Shown here: piece by piece, positions 51,131-53,818 of the stretch
How positions within the stretch are numbered: the stretch's first letter is position 1
Layout of the letters: each line of letters opens with the position of its first letter
Assembly: GCA_017631875.1 (NCBI GenBank)
Contig: JAGBSL010000018.1
Coordinates: 1-53,818 of the forward strand
DNA: 53,818 nt
Reading direction: 5' to 3'
Source of the DNA: Bacteroidales bacterium
GTDB taxonomy: Bacteria > Bacteroidota > Bacteroidia > Bacteroidales > UBA932
Program-made: the position numbers and the translations under genes
The notes under the pieces: model-generated
Databases searched by the model: none
Told to the model about the DNA's origin: nothing
The model's input: only the letters and a program-made list of their open reading frames with translations

Positions 51131-51138
51131 TACCTTTG
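51131..51138 (+). promoter_or_regulatory. -7 box (TACCTTTG) for rdgB
   Basis: Plus-strand TAnnTTTG match, 33 nt before the ATG at 51172. Divergent from the S41 promoter. Confidence 0.6.
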
Positions 51139-51171
51139 CGACGGTTTAATAAGTAATAAGAAGCAGTTTAT

Positions 51172-51801
51172 ATGAAGATAGTATTTGCAACGGGCAATGT
51201 AGGCAAACTGCGTGAAGCATCAGAAATTTTAGGCGAGGGCTTTGAGCTCGTTTCTCTCGCGGATGTGGGTATCCTTGAGGATATTCCGGAGACAGGAAAT
51301 ACGTTGAGAGCCAATTCATTGCAGAAGGCTCAGTATCTATACGAGAAGTTGGGCTGCAACTGTTTTGCAGACGATACAGGACTTGAAGTTGATGCGCTCG
51401 GAGGTGCTCCGGGAGTTTATACTGCGAGATATGCGGGCGATGACAAGGACTTCAATAAGAACATGGACAAGGTCCTTTATGAGCTTGGTGTTCTCGAGGG
51501 GGAGGCCAGAATGGCAGAGTCGCTCGGCATCAAGGTGAAGAAGGTGTCCAGAAGAGCTCGCTTCAAGAGTGTGATCACACTTATCATCGACGGAAAGATA
51601 CAGGTCTTTGAAGGCGCTCTCGAGGGCGTGATCGCGCGTGAGAAGTCCGGTAACGGTGGCTTCGGATATGACCCTATATTCATTGCAGACGAATATCCGG
51701 GACTTACATTGGCAGACATTTCAGAGGAGGAGAAGAACGCCATTTCCCACAGGGGAAAGGCTCTCCGCGCCATGGCTGCATGGCTTCATGAAAATGCTTA
51801 A
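51172..51801 (+). CDS. rdgB: XTP/dITP diphosphatase (RdgB/HAM1)
   Basis: A 209-residue HAM1/Maf-fold protein: MKIVFATGNVGKLREASEIL (nucleotide-binding SxNxxK-type loop, here TGNVGK), ETGNTLRANSLQKA, CFADDTGLEVDALGGAPGVY, GNGGFGYDPIFI and ISHRGKAL. It hydrolyses non-canonical purine triphosphates (XTP, dITP), cleaning the nucleotide pool. It is followed closely by recO, with a REP-like repeat between. Confidence 0.95.
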   Translation: MKIVFATGNVGKLREASEILGEGFELVSLADVGILEDIPETGNTLRANSLQKAQYLYEKLGCNCFADDTGLEVDALGGAPGVYTARYAGDDKDFNKNMDKVLYELGVLEGEARMAESLGIKVKKVSRRARFKSVITLIIDGKIQVFEGALEGVIAREKSGNGGFGYDPIFIADEYPGLTLADISEEEKNAISHRGKALRAMAAWLHENA

Positions 51802-51803
51802 AT

Positions 51804-51831
51804 TGTCATCCCGAGCGAAGTCGAGGGATCT
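51804..51831 (+). repeat. REP-like palindrome 12 bp before recO
   Basis: GTCATCCCGAGCGAAGTCGA, then GGGATCT; a compensated variant in which CCC/GGG replaces TTT/AAA. It lies between rdgB and recO. Confidence 0.8.
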
Positions 51832-51843
51832 AATACATAAGTA

Positions 51844-52497
51844 ATGACAAAGAATACCGAACTTATAGTTCTGCATACCACCAAGTTCGGTGAGAACTCC
51901 ATCGTCGTCCATACCCTCAGCAGGGAGTATGGACGACGAAGTTTTCTTTTGCGCGGTGTCGGAAAGAAGTCCGGCATGTCGCTTTTCCTGCCTCTGACGC
52001 TTCTGGAAGGCGATGTGACAGAATCATCTAAATCGACACTCTTTACCATCAAGGGATTGGTGTCGCGACATCCTCTCATGGGTATCAGGAACAGCATCTA
52101 CAAGAACACCATGACCATGTTCATGGCAGAGGTGATGTTCCGTGTGCTGAAAGAAGGTGTCTATGAACATGGAATGTACGAGTGGTGCGAGAAGAACATA
52201 CTTCTTCTTGATGCCATCCAGACCGATTTCAGCAACTTCCATATCAGGTTCCTGCTGGAACTGGCAGTCCAGCTGGGCTTTCGTCCGGAGACGACTGACC
52301 TCATGCCGTTTGTCGGAGATCATTATCCTATCATCCAGCAGTTTATGTCGCTTCCGTTCGCTGAGTCCATGCTCATACCTATGAACGGCTCCGTAAGAAA
52401 CGAAATAGCGGAGGAAATCCTCCGCTACATAGAATTCCATACCGACTCGGCGGTAAACATAAACTCCCTGAAAGTCCTCCGCGAACTCTTCGCTTAA
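51844..52497 (+). CDS. recO: DNA repair protein RecO
   Basis: A 217-residue RecO: an N-terminal OB-fold region (ELIVLHTTKFGENSIVVHTL, GRRSFLLRGVGKKSG), a helical middle (NTMTMFMAEVMFRVLKEG...) and LLELAVQLGFRPE, typical of Bacteroidota RecO. It acts with RecF/RecR in loading RecA at SSB-coated gaps. The zinc-binding Cys motif of some RecO proteins is not present. The start is 12 bp after a REP-like repeat. Confidence 0.88.
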   Translation: MTKNTELIVLHTTKFGENSIVVHTLSREYGRRSFLLRGVGKKSGMSLFLPLTLLEGDVTESSKSTLFTIKGLVSRHPLMGIRNSIYKNTMTMFMAEVMFRVLKEGVYEHGMYEWCEKNILLLDAIQTDFSNFHIRFLLELAVQLGFRPETTDLMPFVGDHYPIIQQFMSLPFAESMLIPMNGSVRNEIAEEILRYIEFHTDSAVNINSLKVLRELFA

Positions 52498-52514
52498 TCT
52501 TAGATTTTCTGCAG

Positions 52515-52606
52515 ACATCGTCCACGATATGACTGAAAAACTGTGGCAGATACCCACATTGAACAGGGTATCTGCCACGTTTTTATATAGAAAGTGTGGA
52601 CGATGT
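52515..52606. terminator. Nested bidirectional terminator between recO and the U32 gene
   Basis: An inner 13-bp perfect stem, GTGGCAGATACCC (52543-52555) / GGGTATCTGCCAC (52566-52578), is followed by a T run (preceded by an A run for the minus strand). It is nested within an outer 11-bp perfect inverted repeat, ACATCGTCCAC (52515-52525) / GTGGACGATGT (52596-52606). The outer right arm touches the U32 stop codon. Confidence 0.85.
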
Positions 52607-53818
52607 TACACTTCCGGCCAGATGTAGACCTTGTCGCTGCGGCGCAGGCGCTGGTCCTCGATGGCGCGGCATGCTGACTCGTCGCAGCCGTCGCCGCACA
52701 GACTGAGGGCCTCCTCGCGTGCTCCCGGAACCACTTTGCTCCAGTCAATGGCGATAGAGCAGTATGTTCCCTTAGTCGCTTCCTCGACAGGCTTCAAGTC
52801 AACACGGATCTCCGGAACTGTATATTCCACACATCCTGATGTCGGTCCGATGATCAGGATCTTGTCACCGACTCTCAATGGATGTGATTCTACGAGAATC
52901 TCCGCCACACCGAGCTTGCCGAACCAGTTGGTGATTTTTCCGCTGTATACTTTTTTGCGGGTCGCAGTGCTTCCGTAAACGTCGCACCACTCTCCCATCT
53001 TCGCTCCCTGGTAGTATCCGTCCCAGAATCCTCTGTTGAACACTTCCTCGAGCTCTCCTTTGAAGGATGCTCCGAGCTCAGGAGTGTATGTGCCGTCGCA
53101 GACAGCGTCGGCTGCGCGGCGGTAGCATGATGCCACGCGCTTCACATACTCTGCCGAACGGGCACGTCCCTCGATCTTGAAGACTGTGACTCCGGCGTCG
53201 ATGATCTTATCCATGAACTCGATGGTACACAGGTCTTTAGGTGACATGATGTACTTGTTGTCGATCTCCAGCTGCATGCCTGTCTCCCTGTCCTCGACCT
53301 TGTATGCGCGGCGGCAAAGCTGGAAGCATGAACCTCTGTTTGCTGATGCTCCATACTCATGGAGACTGAGGTAGCACTTGCCTGAAATCGCCATGCAGAG
53401 GGCTCCGTGGGCGAACATCTCGATCTCCACGATACGGCCCGATGGTCCGCAGATCTGCTCCTCATCTATTATTCTCTTGATCTCCTTGACCTGTCCGAGG
53501 TTCAGCTCGCGGGCAAGCACGATCACGTCGGCGAACTGCGCGTAGAAACGCAGAGCCTCGATGTTGGAGATGCTGAGCTGTGTCGAGATGTGCACTTCTA
53601 CACCGATCTGGCGGGCATAGATGATTGCGGCCATGTCGGACGCGATCACGGCAGTGATGCCGGCTGCCTTGGCAGCATCCAGCGTGCGCCTCATGTCCTC
53701 AAGGTCCTCTCCGAAGAGGGCGATGTTGAGGGTGAGGTAGGTCTTCACGCCGTACTGCGAGCAGATCTTCACGATCTCCTCGAGGTCGGTCATCTTGAAG
53801 TTGTTTGCGGAGTGCGAC
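52606..53818 (-). CDS. U32-family peptidase / tRNA hydroxylation protein (partial, N terminus outside window)
   Basis: At least 403 residues; the frame stays open to the window edge (SHSANNFKM precedes the first internal Met at 53793), so the N terminus is missing. Features: GVKTYLTLNIALFGEDLEDM, SDMAAIIYARQIGVEVHIST, MFAHGALCMAISGKCYLS, GSCFQLCRRAY (Cys cluster of the U32 family), a KDLCTIEFMDKIIDAGV segment and FKIEGRARSAEYV. Related proteins (TrhP/YegQ, RlhA) are needed for tRNA or rRNA hydroxylation, and proteolytic activity is doubtful. Convergent with recO. Confidence 0.9.
   Translation of the reverse strand, partial: SHSANNFKMTDLEEIVKICSQYGVKTYLTLNIALFGEDLEDMRRTLDAAKAAGITAVIASDMAAIIYARQIGVEVHISTQLSISNIEALRFYAQFADVIVLARELNLGQVKEIKRIIDEEQICGPSGRIVEIEMFAHGALCMAISGKCYLSLHEYGASANRGSCFQLCRRAYKVEDRETGMQLEIDNKYIMSPKDLCTIEFMDKIIDAGVTVFKIEGRARSAEYVKRVASCYRRAADAVCDGTYTPELGASFKGELEEVFNRGFWDGYYQGAKMGEWCDVYGSTATRKKVYSGKITNWFGKLGVAEILVESHPLRVGDKILIIGPTSGCVEYTVPEIRVDLKPVEEATKGTYCSIAIDWSKVVPGAREEALSLCGDGCDESACRAIEDQRLRRSDKVYIWPEV

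Overview
The window looks like the chromosome of a Bacteroidota (order Bacteroidales) bacterium of moderate G+C, probably gut- or rumen-type. Support comes from a SusC/SusD polysaccharide-utilisation locus, BACON-domain lipoproteins, a FeoA-FeoB fusion, an S16 protein with a long Ala/Glu-rich tail, and the Bacteroidota -7 promoter box (TAnnTTTG), which recurs upstream of genes on both strands. The genus cannot be fixed from sequence reading alone.

Layout. 1-314: 3' end of 16S rRNA, tRNA-Ile(GAT), tRNA-Ala(TGC), then a terminator where 23S rRNA would normally follow. 340-4700: GtrA-like membrane protein, two alpha/beta hydrolases (one close to cinnamoyl/feruloyl esterases) and a GH20 hexosaminidase. 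4794-12504: a lysine/diaminopimelate cluster (M20 deacylase of DapE type, lysC, dapB, dapA, dapD, a PLP aminotransferase in the DapC position, dapF) that reads as a nearly complete succinylase pathway. 12514-16800: a DUF4465-like lipoprotein, two paralogous DUF975-like membrane proteins around a 58-residue membrane protein, rimM-rpsP, and an unknown membrane protein. 16937-17067: tRNA-Leu(GAG) with promoter and terminator. 17430-23128: aldose-epimerase-like protein, then feoAB, a lipoprotein and a PagL-like lipid A deacylase, probably one operon. 23128-24591: a REP-associated transposase (RAYT-like) embedded in an 83-bp-period array of inverted repeats. 24693-27350: flavodoxin-fold oxidoreductase, NhaC antiporter, QueH. 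27248-33334 (minus): an operon of GH53 endo-galactanase and two tandem copies of a cassette made of an S8 protease lipoprotein translationally coupled to a lipocalin-like lipoprotein. 33425-48855: a probable beta-glucan utilisation locus (TPR/HTH regulator, SusC, SusD, large surface glycan-binding protein, two GH16, CotH-family protein, GH5). 48857-53818: HAD phosphatase, S41 protease, RdgB, RecO and a U32 peptidase cut by the window end.

The most unusual material is intergenic. Several distinct palindromic repeat families lie here: (i) a REP-like palindrome of GTCATTTCGAG type, repeatedly 6-12 bp upstream of start codons and once in frame inside feoB; (ii) 113-bp units made of two 40-bp palindromes with identical geometry at two distant sites; (iii) the 83-bp array around the transposase gene; (iv) strings of consecutive mini-hairpins before lysC and feoAB; (v) an identical 25-nt hairpin in the leaders of dapB and dapF. 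All functional calls are by reading translated sequence and motifs; no database search was run.
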